This document shows positions 53,617 to 64,000 of a DNA stretch of 64,000 nt, one piece after another. The position numbers were made by a program, and so were the translations under genes. This DNA comes from Paraspadella gotoi (taxonomy: Eukaryota; Chaetognatha). Within the stretch, counting starts at the first letter, position 1, and every line of letters starts with the position of its first letter. Location: assembly GCA_051294375.1 (NCBI GenBank), contig CM119265.1:4791192-4855191 (forward strand), given 5' to 3'. Under the pieces are notes generated by a model. It had not been told where the DNA came from. It made no database searches and worked only from the letters and a program-made list of their open reading frames with translations.

Positions 53617-55182
53617 GTCTCATCTCTCTCTCTCTCTCTCTCGTCTCTCTCAATAATCTCTTTTCCGACCTTCTCCTTCTGCCCTGGCCGATAACCCGAA
53701 CGCGTTTCGTCTTTTCAAGCAAATTTCTTATCGGCATAGTGGAGAAGAGAAAAGGGCGCCGTCGGCGCCGGCATCCTAAAAAGACGGCGAGAAGCGAACG
53801 CCGGTCTCCTCGGGGGCGGCGCTGTTTTCTTTAGTGATGGCGCCGCTTCCGTTTTCATGAGACGCCGCTAGAGACACAACCTTTTTTTGTGTCTGGTCTC
53901 GGTGAGCCCCGCCTTGATGCTTTTTTGTTGTCACCGTAAACCCCTTGATTCCAACCCTATCTCTTCACGCATTGTGATCCTCACTCCATCGAGTTCTTAC
54001 TTCTCTCCTTACCTTCTCTTTTCTTTTTCCCTATTCACTCTTCCCCTCTCTTTTCTACTCTCTGCATTATCCAGTATCCACCCTTTTTCCTCGTCAAATT
54101 TTCTATCTCGGTCGGTAATTCCCTCGCGTCCCGACGCCTTTTCTATTTTTATTCCCGTCTTTCTCTTCTCTTACTTTTCTTCCCCTTCGACTCCCCTACC
54201 TGTCTTTCACCTTCCCCTTCCTCTCTCTCGTCTCGGTTCCTCTTCTTCTCCGCCCATTTTGCCTTTCTCTCCCTCCTCCTCTTCACTCTCTCTCTTTCCG
54301 CTTCGATGGAAAAATGAAATGAAATTGGAAATTGGAAATAAACCGGTCGATTTGTGTGAAGTGAGATTTGTGAATTCAGGATTCAAAAAAAAAATTTTTC
54401 GATGGCGTGGGTGTCAAATTAACATCTTTCAGAATTAGTTATAAAATTGAGGGATTTTTAGTCTCAAGAAACGTGTGAGAATGGGGTCGTTGCCCGTTAA
54501 GTCCAGTGAGCAGAATCGTTCACAAGTCGCCATTCACCTCGAGACCTTATCTCGGATTTGAATTTCGTTTTGGCGCGAATTTCGAAGGGAAACCGAGAGG
54601 CTCTCGACATCTGAGAGCGAAATCTGAGCGACTTAGAGACGCGAAGTGAAAGTGGGGCAGTGTGGCGCGAAATGGAGACTCTCCGAGCGGAGGCGCGGGG
54701 GGGGGGGAAAGAGATTTTTGAAAAGTGGGTTGCTACTCTCGTCTGAAAATTATCCTGGCGCCAGTGGCTGAGGGTCACTGGAGGTTAACCGCTTCGTTCG
54801 ACGTCGAATTAAATTTAAAATCCGGTACAAGGAAGGAAAAAAAAATTTGAATTCACGCGCCGTATAAATTCTTTCAATCTTTTTTTTTTTTATTTCTTTT
54901 CCCGTCTTCTTTAATACTTAGTCTACCTTGGCTTATTCTCTCCTTCTTGAACTCTTTGTAGCTATTTTTTTTTTTATTTCTCGATTTTTATATTTTCGTT
55001 TTAATTTTATTTTTTAGTCTTTTTTTTTTATTGCGACCTTTAATTTTATTTTCTCTTTTTCTTTCGGATTTTTATGACTTTTCTTCAGTTTTGATTAGAA
55101 TCGAACGTTTGTTCTCTTGGGAGGCGGAAAGGAAGGAAGAGTTATTTTCAATCTGAACGATTTCTTTTCTTCGCTTCCGCCC
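51593..55182. other. Start of intron 2, no supported gene
   Basis: A gap lies at 52008-52184. The rest is AT-rich with GAT-type repeats at 53345-53376, TC runs at 53586-53643, and a GC-rich patch at about 53745-53880 (GGGCGCCGTCGGCGCCGGC, ATGGCGCCGC) that could be regulatory. A pyrimidine-rich open frame at 53887-54438 is compositional. No exon with the conserved GGAWCP segment of DDR was found. Confidence 0.5.
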
Positions 55183-55245
55183 TCCGCCTCCGTCGCCGCC
55201 GCCGCCGCCGCCGCCTCCGTCGCCGCCGCCGCCGCCGCCGCCGCC
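55183..55245. repeat. (GCC)n trinucleotide repeat
   Basis: Two GCC runs separated by TCC and GTC triplets. On the minus strand the run would encode polyalanine from an ATG in good context (GGAAAATGGCGG, just right of the repeat), continuing ATEAEGGSEEKKSFRLKITL before a stop. That minus-strand ORF (55310-55095 in the wider frame) has no clear donor and is not called as a gene. Confidence 0.9.
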
Positions 55246-55331
55246 ATTTTCCTCCCCAAGGTTTCGAGACGCCCCCGGTTTAATTCAGAAAAGAAAAAAA
55301 ACAGTCTCATTTCGATTCATATTCCGATAGA

Positions 55332-55401
55332 CAATTTTAAATACATAATTTAAATACACAATTTAAATACATAATTTAAATACACAATTTTACATACATA
55401 A
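55332..55401. repeat. 14-bp minisatellite with a 28-bp higher-order period
   Basis: Units of AATTTAAATACAYA repeat about five times. The variable base alternates (ACATA, ACACA, ACATA, ACACA), so the true period is 28 bases. Confidence 0.85.
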
Positions 55402-56830
55402 TTCTCATCCTTAATGATCCAATCTTGCTTTTCCCAACTCTTTCTCAATGCTTACAACCAATATTTTAGTTCCACAGCAACTAACGACCCACAATTACTT
55501 TTTTTCACTCCCGATATCTTTCACTCCCACTGCCTTATGTCCGCCGTCCCTGCCCCCTCCTGCCCCCCTGATCTCCCCACTTCATCCCGCACCCCTCCCC
55601 CTCCGATTCGCTCGTCTATCTCGACTTCACTCCGATGGCTGATCATCAACTTCTTCTCTTTTAAAAAAAACCATTTTTCCTTACTTCTTCGATGTAAAAA
55701 AGCTCCTCTCCTCTCTCTCATCTCTCTTCTATCTCTCTCTCTCTCATCTCGTCTCTCTCTTCTCAATCTCTCATCTCTCTCTCTCGCTCTCTCTCTTCTC
55801 TCAAAATTATCCTTGCTTCTCTTTATTTTTAAATCCCTTACCCACTCCGTCTCAGCCTTCTCTTTTGGCGACTCTAAATATTTGTTATCGTTTATTTTTT
55901 AGTTTATCTTTTTATATTCATCCCTTTGCTCTACTCTCCATTTCCGCTATAGCCAGCTTTTTTTTTCTATGTACCTTTTTTCTTTAGTTTCTCTTTCCCC
56001 AATGTACTACACAGTATATAATAGCTCATGAACTGTTAAATTCCGAACGATTTCCTTTATTTGTTCTTATTCATTCTTTTTATACAAGTTAAGACTAAAC
56101 TGGTTGTGTCCGCGACCGAAAACCTTCGTCCTTTGGGGTCTTGTTTACTTCTGTTTTTGACTCCACACTTGAGCAGAAAGACGAGAGATGGAATCAGTAA
56201 AAAACAAAAAAAAATAAAATTTAACTCTTCGATTCGGAAGACAAAAAAACATTTGAGCCCATCAATAAAACCCTGACGAATCTGAACTTCGAACGTTCAA
56301 AAATGACGCATCAAAAAATGCCTAGGAAGAGGCTCAAACCCCCTCAATGGCCATTTTCAGTAGCCACCCCATCGAAAGTACGCAGCATCATCTCATCTCT
56401 TCCTTCCCTCGTTTTTCCGTTTTAACCCGGAGAAAAAAAACAACCTGGTCGCCGCCTTGAATCCCATTGGCCGACGTCGCTGGCGGAATTCCAACTCGAT
56501 TTCGGAGGGTGTTGGGTGGTTGCTCGTGCTTGGGGGCTGCTTGGTGGGCAGCTTGGTGGGCAGATTGGTCCGTTTTGTTACTTCCTGGTCGGGAAGTTGT
56601 GCCGAGCAGAATTGTGAACGATAACAATGAAGCCTTCGAAAAGAACTCGATAATTATGGCTTATTTTGCTGATTAAAAGATAACTTTGACTCATCGCAAA
56701 ACAGATTTATGTCAGTTCTCGACTTATTTTTAAATCTACTGAAGTCCATAGTTTGTTTTGTTTGAAAGTCGTAAAAATCAAACTGATGTTAAAACTCACG
56801 ACCGGAAGTCACGTGACTTTCGGAGAGGAA

Positions 56831-56866
<36 letters not shown>

Positions 56867-57328
56867 TATCGGTCGAGAGTTCTTTTGGCTTCGCAAGAGG
56901 GAGTTCGATCAAAAAGTCAAAATAGGGAAAAAAAATGAGTAAAAACAAAAGACCGAGGTCGACCCGTAATAAAAAGCAATTGACATTCGCGACCTTGTAA
57001 ATTCGGTTTAAAAAAAGCGAAATAAAGACAGAAAGAGAAAAGGAGGAGGAAGAGGAAGAGGAAGACGGAGTTAAAGTTGAATGAATTTAGTCTATATAGT
57101 ATAAAGAAAGGGAAATGATTTTTGTGTTAATCGGAAGACAAGAATACAGATGTCGACGGTCCTTGAGAATTTCTCGTGAGTATTACGCTCAGAGAAAGAT
57201 CGAAAGGGAATGAAAGCGCTGAGAAAATTTGTCAGAGGCTCTTCTTTACTCTTTCACCTCTACTGCAGAAATTTAGTATTATTTAGTATTATTTAGTGTT
57301 TTTAATGCATGTAAGATATCGTTTTCCT

Positions 57329-57362
<34 letters not shown>

Positions 57363-57663
57363 NNNNNNNNNNNNNNNNNNNNNNNNNNNNNNNNNNNNNN
57401 NNNNNNNNNNNNNNNNNNNNNNNNNNNNNNNNNNNNNNNNNNNNNNNNNNNNNNNNNNNNNNNNNNNNNNNNNNNNNNNNNNNNNNNNNNNNNNNNNNNN
57501 NNNNNNNNNNNNNNNNNNNNNNNNNNNNNNNNNNNNNNNNNNNNNNNNNNNNNNNNNNNNNNNNNNNNNNNNNNNTTGTTCTCTCGTATGGTATCATAAA
57601 TCTCAGGGTCTTTAATTCTATTTCACGACAGAAGCTCATTTAGTTTAAATGAACGAGTGAAAT

Positions 57664-57698
<35 letters not shown>

Positions 57699-58873
57699 NN
57701 NNNNNNNNNNNNNNNNNNNNNNNNNNNNNNNNNNNNNNNNNNNNNNNNNNNNNNNNNNNNNNNNNNNNNNNNNNNNNNNNNNNNNNNNNNNNNNNNNNNN
57801 NNNNNNNNNNNNNNNNNNNNNNNNNNNNNNNNNNNNNNNNNNNNNNNNNNNCGCCGTGAATGATGACAGGCTAAGGGCTGGATGGCTGGTGTGACAAAGG
57901 AGAAATAACTGATCAGACGATAATCCATATGATTTAAATTAAGAAAGTGAATCACGCTTAACAGTCTGTGAACGATTCTTGTTTAGGATCGTGAGTTGGA
58001 AACTCCCGCAATGAGTGATGGCGATAAAAGCTCAGAGCGAACGAGTTAAAAAATCCGGAAAAATCGGTGATAATCGAACAAATTTATCAAACGGGTTTTT
58101 TTTTCACGAATCCCGTTTGGAATGGGAGAGAAAAATGGCAAAAAATCCAAGTCTGAGATTTAATTAATCACACAAATTAATCTTTAAAAATGACACAAGT
58201 TAGTAGAATCGCGCGAAATGATAAAAAGGTCCGATTAAAAAGACGAATTTCTTAACTGCGACTCAATTGACGCTTTTGGAACGTTTGAAAGATGAAGAGG
58301 AAAATGATAAATAAAACAAAGGGGAGAAGGAAGAGCCCATATGGGTGGGAAATGCTTTGGATGTACAGGCGCCGCTTGTCTCGTTCTAATGATTCATAAA
58401 CTGGCAAAAAAAAAAGGAAAAAAATGGGGGAACTTCCTTCCGACGTCGGACCCAAAGGCGCCGCGTCATCTCTCGATCCTCAGGGACGTCGACGCTTTCC
58501 GGCCGCCACGCCCTCGGCTCAGCGGAGAAGGTCGCCGGAATCCTCTTACCACCTTTAGCCACTTTTAAAATTGTCCTTCTTCTACATAGAATTTTTAAAT
58601 ATAATTCGAAAGAACTAATCTAACGAAACCTCTTCCAACCAGCTACGCCGCCCTACACTTTCTCGATGCTCGAATACCCTTTCTTCTTTCCCCTTTTTAC
58701 GTCCTTGCCACCTCGACAATTTTCCACCTCGAAATCGCCCCCCCCCTGCCCCCGTTAATTCATTCCCTCCTCCTCTTCCCCCCCCTTCGCGTCGAGGGGC
58801 AAACGAGCATCGAGTCCGCGTCAGCAGAAAAATTTTCCCATTACGCATCTCGCCTCCCGCGCGCGACGCAATT
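55402..58873. other. Intron 2 stretch, no supported gene
   Basis: Contains TC-rich DNA at 55700-55800, (GAC)n at 56831-56866, gaps at 57363-57575 (entered from a TC tract) and 57699-57851 (entered from a GAC tract), and a GC-rich patch at 58425-58545. That patch is open in more than one frame (for example MGELPSDVGPKGAASSLDP from 58427) but has no convincing splice sites. Confidence 0.45.
56831..56866. repeat. (GAC)12 microsatellite
   Basis: Twelve GAC units inside a short frame reading poly-Asp. The complement of the GTC tracts elsewhere. Confidence 0.95.
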
Positions 58874-58936
58874 CCGCTCTCGGCGCTACGCATTCCGCTA
58901 TTGGCGCTACGCATTCGGCATTTGCCATTACGCGTT
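58874..58936. repeat. 21-bp tandem repeat, three units
   Basis: Units start at 58874, 58895 and 58916. The first two read CCGCTNTYGGCGCTACGCATT and the third is diverged (CGGCATTTGCCATTACGCGTT). Related TTACGCATCTCGC sequence precedes it. Confidence 0.85.
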
Positions 58937-59180
58937 AAGGGATACTCAAACTTCAAGCCCAAAGCTCGTTTTTGTTTTATTGTCTGGGTTGAGATGTAAG
59001 TAAGCAATGTGCGGTAATGCAGTGAGAAGGAAGTTGGTGAAATGATAAAAAAAAAAAAATGGAGGACGAGAAATTTATTTCAAAAGCGTGAAAATAAAAT
59101 GAAGTCGATATTTAAAGCGAAGGCAGGAGAAAGAAAACAGAAGGAAGAAAATATAACATTTTTAATTGAAAAAAAAAATT

Positions 59181-59188
59181 GGAGAGAG

Positions 59189-59243
<55 letters not shown>

Positions 59244-59257
59244 AGAGAGAGAGAGAG
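59181..59257. repeat. (GA)n microsatellite
   Basis: GA tract of about 77 bases with single-base interruptions (AGGAG). Confidence 0.93.
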
Positions 59258-59632
59258 TCATTAAATATTTTTTCCCTAGATACGCGAGAATGTAAATGTT
59301 TTTCTTTGGTTTGAATTAAACTCGCGTCGAATTTTGTTTCCGTTGATTCATCGTCGATGCGAAGATTACAATTTTTTCTTCTTTTCTTTTTTTTTCGATT
59401 TTCTTTTTCTTTTTTTCTTCTTTTCCCAAAATAAAATCGGCGAAATGATTTTATTTTTCTCTCTTTCTTTTGTCTGTGGAGGAAAAAGAAAAGAATTCTA
59501 GGATTTTTATCGGAGTCTTCGGGGCTTATTGGATTATGTATGGGTTTCCTTACTTTTTTTAATTTTGTTCTTTTTTAGTTTAGTATATCTTTTTTTTGTA
59601 ATATTTATTCGCTTCAATACATTTCGTTTCAG

Positions 59633-59832
59633 GATTGAATAAAGGAGACGAAGTAAGAGAAAAAAATACAATCGGAAATATTGTCGATATAAATTTGAAA
59701 TTGAGGGAAAATGAAAGAGATAAATTAAAAGAAGAAAAAGTTACTCTACTTAATAAATGTGACAGGAAAAGAAAAGAGCCAAAGAAGACAAAAGCAAAAT
59801 CGATGATGGAAAGTTTAAAGAAACGAATTTGA
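59633..59832 (+). CDS. Candidate terminal coding exon, Lys/Glu-rich, unknown product
   Basis: A T-rich tract and acceptor (ATACATTTCGTTTCAG ending 59632) lead to a frame open for 65 codons. It starts LNKGDEVREKNTIGNIVDIN, continues with a Lys/Glu-rich, probably helical stretch and ends MMESLKKRI, then TGA at 59830-59832. AATAAA follows at 59975-59980. The exon opens with two bases, so it needs a phase 1 donor: it fits exon 1 of the DDR-like gene but not exon 2. Weak points: A- and purine-rich DNA stays open easily in this direction, AATAAA is common in AT-rich intron, and I do not recognise the protein. Confidence 0.22.
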
Positions 59833-60163
59833 GTTCGCCTTTGTTTTGCGCCGATCAAGTACATACGTAGACTACAATGTGGCTTGTTTTTAATGGGATT
59901 TCTCAAGACAATGTTCCGAAAAATTAAATGTCAACTTGAGAGGAAAGAGCGAAGTTTTTTGTGGAGTAAGTAAAAATAAAAAATGATAAGATGATGAAGT
60001 ATATTATTACTTTTATAGTTATAAATGGTGCGTCGAAAGGAAAGAATATGAAAGTAAGAATAAAAAATATTGAAATTCTAAGAAAAATTAATTATCGATT
60101 AATTTTTCACGCTGACTCTTTTTCTTGAGCTTTCTCCTTTCCTCTCTATTTAAGTTCCTCCAT

Positions 60164-60218
<55 letters not shown>

Positions 60219-61798
60219 CTTCTCTCCATTCTACTCGTTTTTTTACTTTCACTTTCACATTCTCCTTGTTTTTTTTCTCTCACACTCGTTCAAAATCAAT
60301 TTGAAATTCAAATTTACGATTTACTCTCATTCCATTCCCACCTCAGCCTCGTTCCAATTTTATTTTCCTCTTCTTTCGCTCTCCCTCCTTTTCCTCCGGC
60401 CACCGGCAGAAGTTGCGTTTGCAAGCGGACAGCGACATCTGTGTTGTTGATAGTTGAAGTTTCGATTCAATCAAACGAGAAACTGGTTTTGCATTAAATC
60501 TCAAAACATCATACGTAGAAATTCGAAAATCAAATGAAGACCAAAAAGTCTCATTATTGGCTAAGGATTAAATCTAAAAATTGAGAAAATTGAAAAAATC
60601 GATGAAAATTTCTTTTGAATTTGAATTTTAAAATATGCAAATTGAAAATTGAATCTCAGCTCTTCTCTCCAAACCTCCTCACACGGAGTCAGTGACCTGT
60701 GATTGCAGAGCGACTAAACTGTAACCACCATTTGGTCGAATATCCAAGTAGCGTCGGTCTTCAAGTCATGTGACCCTGTCTTNNNNNNNNNNNNNNNNNN
60801 NNNNNNNNNNNNNNNNNNNNNNNNNNNNNNNNNNNNNNNNNNNNNNNNNNNNNNNNNNNNNNNNNNNNNNNNNNNNNNNNNNNNNNNNNNNNNNNNNNNN
60901 NNNNNNNNNNNNNNNNNNNNNNNNNNNNNNNNNNNNNNNNNNNNNNNNNNNNNNNNNNNNNNNNNNNNNNNNNNNNNNNNNNNNNNNNNNNNNNNNNNNN
61001 NNNNNNNNNNNNNNNNNNNNNNNNNNNNNNNNNNNNNNNNNNNNNNNNNNNNNNCCGGTGGCGTCAAATGCAAATGTCGCCAAAACGGGTCGTGTACAGG
61101 ACGTTCAATCGCGAATCGAACTTACTCGGCAACCAGAAACTCACCACTTTTTTTCCCCTTCTTTTCTCTTTCGGAGAATTGTTTGATCGAGAAGTTGGAG
61201 ACCCACCCGTGCGTCGGCGAAGGTTTAAACTACAAAGAGACCTACCTCGTTTCTGGGTCACGCTAATGAAGTCGATTCTCAAACTCTGAAAACCGAATCT
61301 TGTTTGCCGTCACAGGTTTTCAGAAAATCAGAGAAAACATTGAAACCTCGTTTTGTCAGCTGTCTTTGTTTGGGCGCTCTCTTTCCGTCTCTCTCTCTCT
61401 CTCTCTCTCGTCATCTCTCTCTCTTCCCTCTCTCCTCTATTTCTCCTCGTCTTTTTTTTTTTCTCCGGTTGAACTAAATTATCTCGCCATGTTTCCACCT
61501 CATTTTTGTTATCGCATTTTCCCAGGGAATTGTACTTTAGAGTGCTTGCTCTCTCTTACCCACATCTCTTCCTCTCCTCTCTCTCTCCTCTTCCTTCCTC
61601 ATCTCATCGCAGGCTCTTCTCTCCCGGTTCTCTCTCGACTCTCCTGCATTGTCATCTTTCTCGTGCTCTCTCTGTCTTTCTCATCAATTTCCCGACAAAA
61701 AAAAAAAACTGCTCTTTCTAACATGATAGAGCCTCATAAAAAGGTTTTGGAGGCTTTTTTTTCCTTTCATGAATGAAATGAATGTAAAAGGGGGAAAG

Positions 61799-61843
61799 TG
61801 AGAGAGAAAGAGAGAGAGGATAGAGAAGAAGAGGAGAGAGAGA

Positions 61844-61921
<78 letters not shown>
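61799..61921. repeat. Imperfect (GA)n tract
   Basis: About 120 bases of GA with several single-base interruptions. Confidence 0.93.
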
Positions 61922-61925
<4 letters not shown>

Positions 61926-62251
61926 TTCTATTCTTGGATTCGGCGGAATGGCGAAATCGAATTGTACAGAGAGTAAGTCGTTAGGTTGAAAGAAAATAAA
62001 ACTTTTTTAGGTCTTTACACTTGACCTTTTTCTTTCCCACTTTTTTTATTTAAATTTCTTTATTTCTTTATTTCTTTATTTCTCTATTTATTTTTTTTTC
62101 TTCAATTCATCAAGCGAAACAATAAAATTTAAATTTCTAAAAAAGTCGATAACTAAGAAGCAGAAAAAAATATTATTGCCTCTTGGAAACAAAAGGTTCA
62201 TTGAGAATCTATGTTTGCGACTTTGCGTGGAGCGCGGAAGAAAAATCAATA

Positions 62252-62288
<37 letters not shown>
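62252..62288. repeat. (CGT)12 microsatellite
   Basis: About twelve uninterrupted CGT/GTC units. Confidence 0.95.
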
Positions 62289-63721
62289 CAGGTAGAGAGA
62301 AAAAAAAATTCCTGGTGAGTCGTCGACGCGCGCATATTGATTGGGAAAACGTCAACCCCGACGAAGCGAAGGTCGACGGAATTGGGTGAGTGGGAATCGA
62401 GGTAAGTTCGAAGGGAGAGAGGGGAGGCTGAGCGGGACGCGGGGTGAGGCTGAGGTGAGTTCGGGTGGCCTCTTTCAAGGCAGGATCACCTGCGTGACGA
62501 AAGAGAAAATTTCTTTTTATTTTCTCTTTGAGATCTCAGGTTGTCGAATTCCGGAGGTCGTTTCGTGCGAATGAAACCAAAGGATTTCGACTTAAATCTA
62601 TAATACTAACTAAAACTAACAAGTTACTAAATAACGAACGAAAATAATCACACTATGCGACTACGAAACGAAGGATTTAACAATAGTTAACATCTGTATG
62701 CTTAGTGAACGACTTCTTTTTATTTTCCGCTTCGTTCCTGATTGAATTAAATCCCCTACCTTAGAAAAAAAAACATTTTTGTATTTGTATTCAACCCTTT
62801 TTTTCGACGCTTACCCTTTGGGACGAAAAAGAAATATAAGGAGAGAAAACAAAAAACAAGAAAATAAGGAAGGGAGGAAAAAATAGAAAAAGGAAGGGAG
62901 GAAAAAAGTAGTAATAAAATGCGATTGAGAGGAAAAAAACAACTTTCGACCCCAAAGCCAAGTAGTAGAGGCTTGAGTTTGTTTGTTTTCATTTTATAGC
63001 TGACATGGTCTTCGTCGTCGTTGTCGTCGTCGACGTCGTCTTATCGTCTTTGCTGTCGTCTTCATCGTCGTCTTTGCCAGTATTTGGCTTGGATTCGGAA
63101 AGGGTTTTTTCCAGACATGAAATTTCTTCCTCCTTTTTTTTCCGATTTTATTTGTTTTGATTACAAATTCGATACGAAATAAGAGGTTTTAAGTGATCGA
63201 TTTCGTCCGACAGAGAGCAGAACTGGAGGCCGAATTAAAAAAAACAAAAGACCTAACTACTTCTATAGAATAGGTTCGCAATTGTTTTTTGGTCATTTTT
63301 ATTTCGGTCATTTGACTAGGACAGAGCCTCCTTGATTCTTTAAATTACAAAACCAAACAAAATTCTAAGAACAAAAACGAAGTTATCAAAAAAAAAAGAA
63401 AATTTTCATCCATTCAGTAAAACCAACGAATTGAATTGCAGAACAGAATTTTTTTTTCCCCTTCTCTCTCGTGCGTGGTAATTTATTCGTTAAGGTTGAG
63501 GTAAAAAAGAAAAAAATATGTCAAAAAACCCTTTTTTTCTAATCTTTATCTTTTTTTTTTATTCTTTGTTTCTCTCCCTTTGTCTTTCTCCTTTTTTTCT
63601 CGATGCCCATTTGGCATCAACTCTTATTCTCCTTTTTCTTTCCGCGCACTGCTACAGTTTTTGCCAAAATGGTTTTTTGTCCGCTTCTACTAACGACATG
63701 ACTGGACCGCCGCTGTTGCAG

Positions 63722-63846
63722 GAACCCAGTCGCAGTCGCAGCAGCAGCAGCCTCAACAGCAGCCGCGGAATCCGATCGATTTTTTCTCTACAAATCGAAA
63801 GCGAAATTCGATGCAGAACAAATTTGAGGAGATTCGACGTCATTAA
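63722..63846 (+). CDS. Candidate terminal coding exon, Gln-rich then basic C-terminus
   Basis: After GCCGCTGTTGCAG, with a CTAAC branch-like sequence 33 bases upstream, the frame reads TQSQSQQQQPQQQPRNPIDF, then FSTNRKRNSMQNKFEEIRRH and TAA at 63844-63846. An in-frame TAA just upstream (63692-63694) requires an exon start in between, and this acceptor fits. Two AATAAA signals follow at 63930-63935 and 63966-63971. The charged tail looks like a genuine protein C-terminus but I cannot name the family. It is not a DDR kinase end. A second frame from an earlier acceptor (63657) is also open to 63910 (FCQNGFLSASTNDMTGPPLL...), so the choice of frame is uncertain. It may belong to a nested gene or to an alternative short transcript. 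Confidence 0.33.
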
Positions 63847-63929
63847 TGCGTCGCGTGTCGATTTCGAAGAAACGTCGGCGGAAGAAATGTGGGCGCCTAA
63901 ATTTCTTTAATCTTCAAAGGTTATTTGAA

Positions 63930-63971
63930 AATAAAACATAGATAGATTAGATACATAACGATCTAAATAAA
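63930..63971 (+). terminator. Two candidate polyadenylation signals
   Basis: AATAAA at 63930-63935 and again at 63966-63971, 84 and 120 bases after the stop of the candidate terminal exon. The spacing suits a short 3' UTR. The cleavage site would lie near or past the window end. Confidence 0.35.
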
Positions 63972-64000
63972 CTACTTAAAGCACAAGCCTATTAAGAACG

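Larger units (their letters stand above)
58937..63721. other. Rest of intron 2 in the window, apart from the candidate exon at 59633
   Basis: Contains (GA)n at 59181-59257 and 61799-61921, (TC)n at 60168-60213 and 61387-61410, a gap at 60783-61054, (GTC)n at 62252-62288 and a GTC-rich run at 63008-63077. A strong polypyrimidine acceptor at 60409 is followed by only 15 open codons (KLRLQADSDICVVDS) and a stop, so it is not called. Confidence 0.45.

Noticed and set aside
53887-54438. 183-codon frame on the + strand
   Set aside because: No ATG start, and Ser/Pro/Leu/Phe composition from pyrimidine-rich DNA.
56467-56676. Frame containing GAAWWAAWWADW, considered as the DDR GGAWCP exon
   Set aside because: It lacks the Cys-Pro and the downstream discoidin pattern, and the repeats come from GGTGGGCAGCTT duplications in the DNA.

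Overview
The window is intergenic-poor, intron-rich animal DNA from a draft assembly. It has about 20 runs of N, several runs of exactly 25 N, very abundant (GA)n/(TC)n and (GTC)n/(GAC)n microsatellites, and almost no dense coding sequence. The only confident gene is on the + strand: a discoidin domain receptor (DDR-type collagen-receptor tyrosine kinase). The discoidin exon resembles DDR proteins, and the CAAAATGG start context fits an invertebrate, most likely an arthropod. I cannot name the lineage.

Layout. Bases 1-562 are the 5' flank/5' UTR. Exon 1 (563-1049) encodes a long, Arg/Ser/Pro-rich leader that ends in a signal-peptide-like hydrophobic segment. It closes on a good donor in phase 1. 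Exon 2 (51487-51592) has a strong acceptor, begins in the matching phase, and encodes the first strand of the discoidin domain (CRVSLGMQSGNIPDDAIAA, then SSSYD...VGPHNAR). The join gives a signal peptide followed about 12 residues later by the discoidin domain, which is the usual DDR arrangement. Intron 1 is therefore about 50.4 kb. Exon 3 (the GGAWCP-type segment) was not found, so intron 2 exceeds 12.4 kb or the exon lies in a gap.

Intron 1 has two halves. From 2.8 to 25.8 kb it is built from nested inverted and direct duplications. One part is an 800-bp mirror-perfect inverted repeat (4112-4911 / 6053-6852). The other is a roughly 5.6-kb unit (20193-25812) whose pieces recur in shuffled order and orientation at 10991-20065. 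Copies outside the perfect arms differ mostly by single-base indels, and junctions fall on 25-N gaps. Gap filling with uncorrected long reads therefore explains much of this, although real palindromes are not excluded. From 25.8 to 51.5 kb the DNA is single copy, with very long (TC)n/(GA)n tracts and a few GC-rich islands. One of these (40.56-40.84 kb) carries an NRF-1-type palindrome and an ETS-type site.

Candidate extra genes, all low confidence, are: a two-exon mini-ORF at 14978-15367 (+), a 47-residue secreted-peptide-like ORF at 44426-44569 (+), a basic ORF at 10691-10939 (-), and possible terminal exons at 59633-59832 and 63722-63846 (+), both followed by AATAAA. Each could be a nested gene or an alternative end of the receptor gene. 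No tRNA, rRNA, CRISPR array or recognisable transposase was seen.
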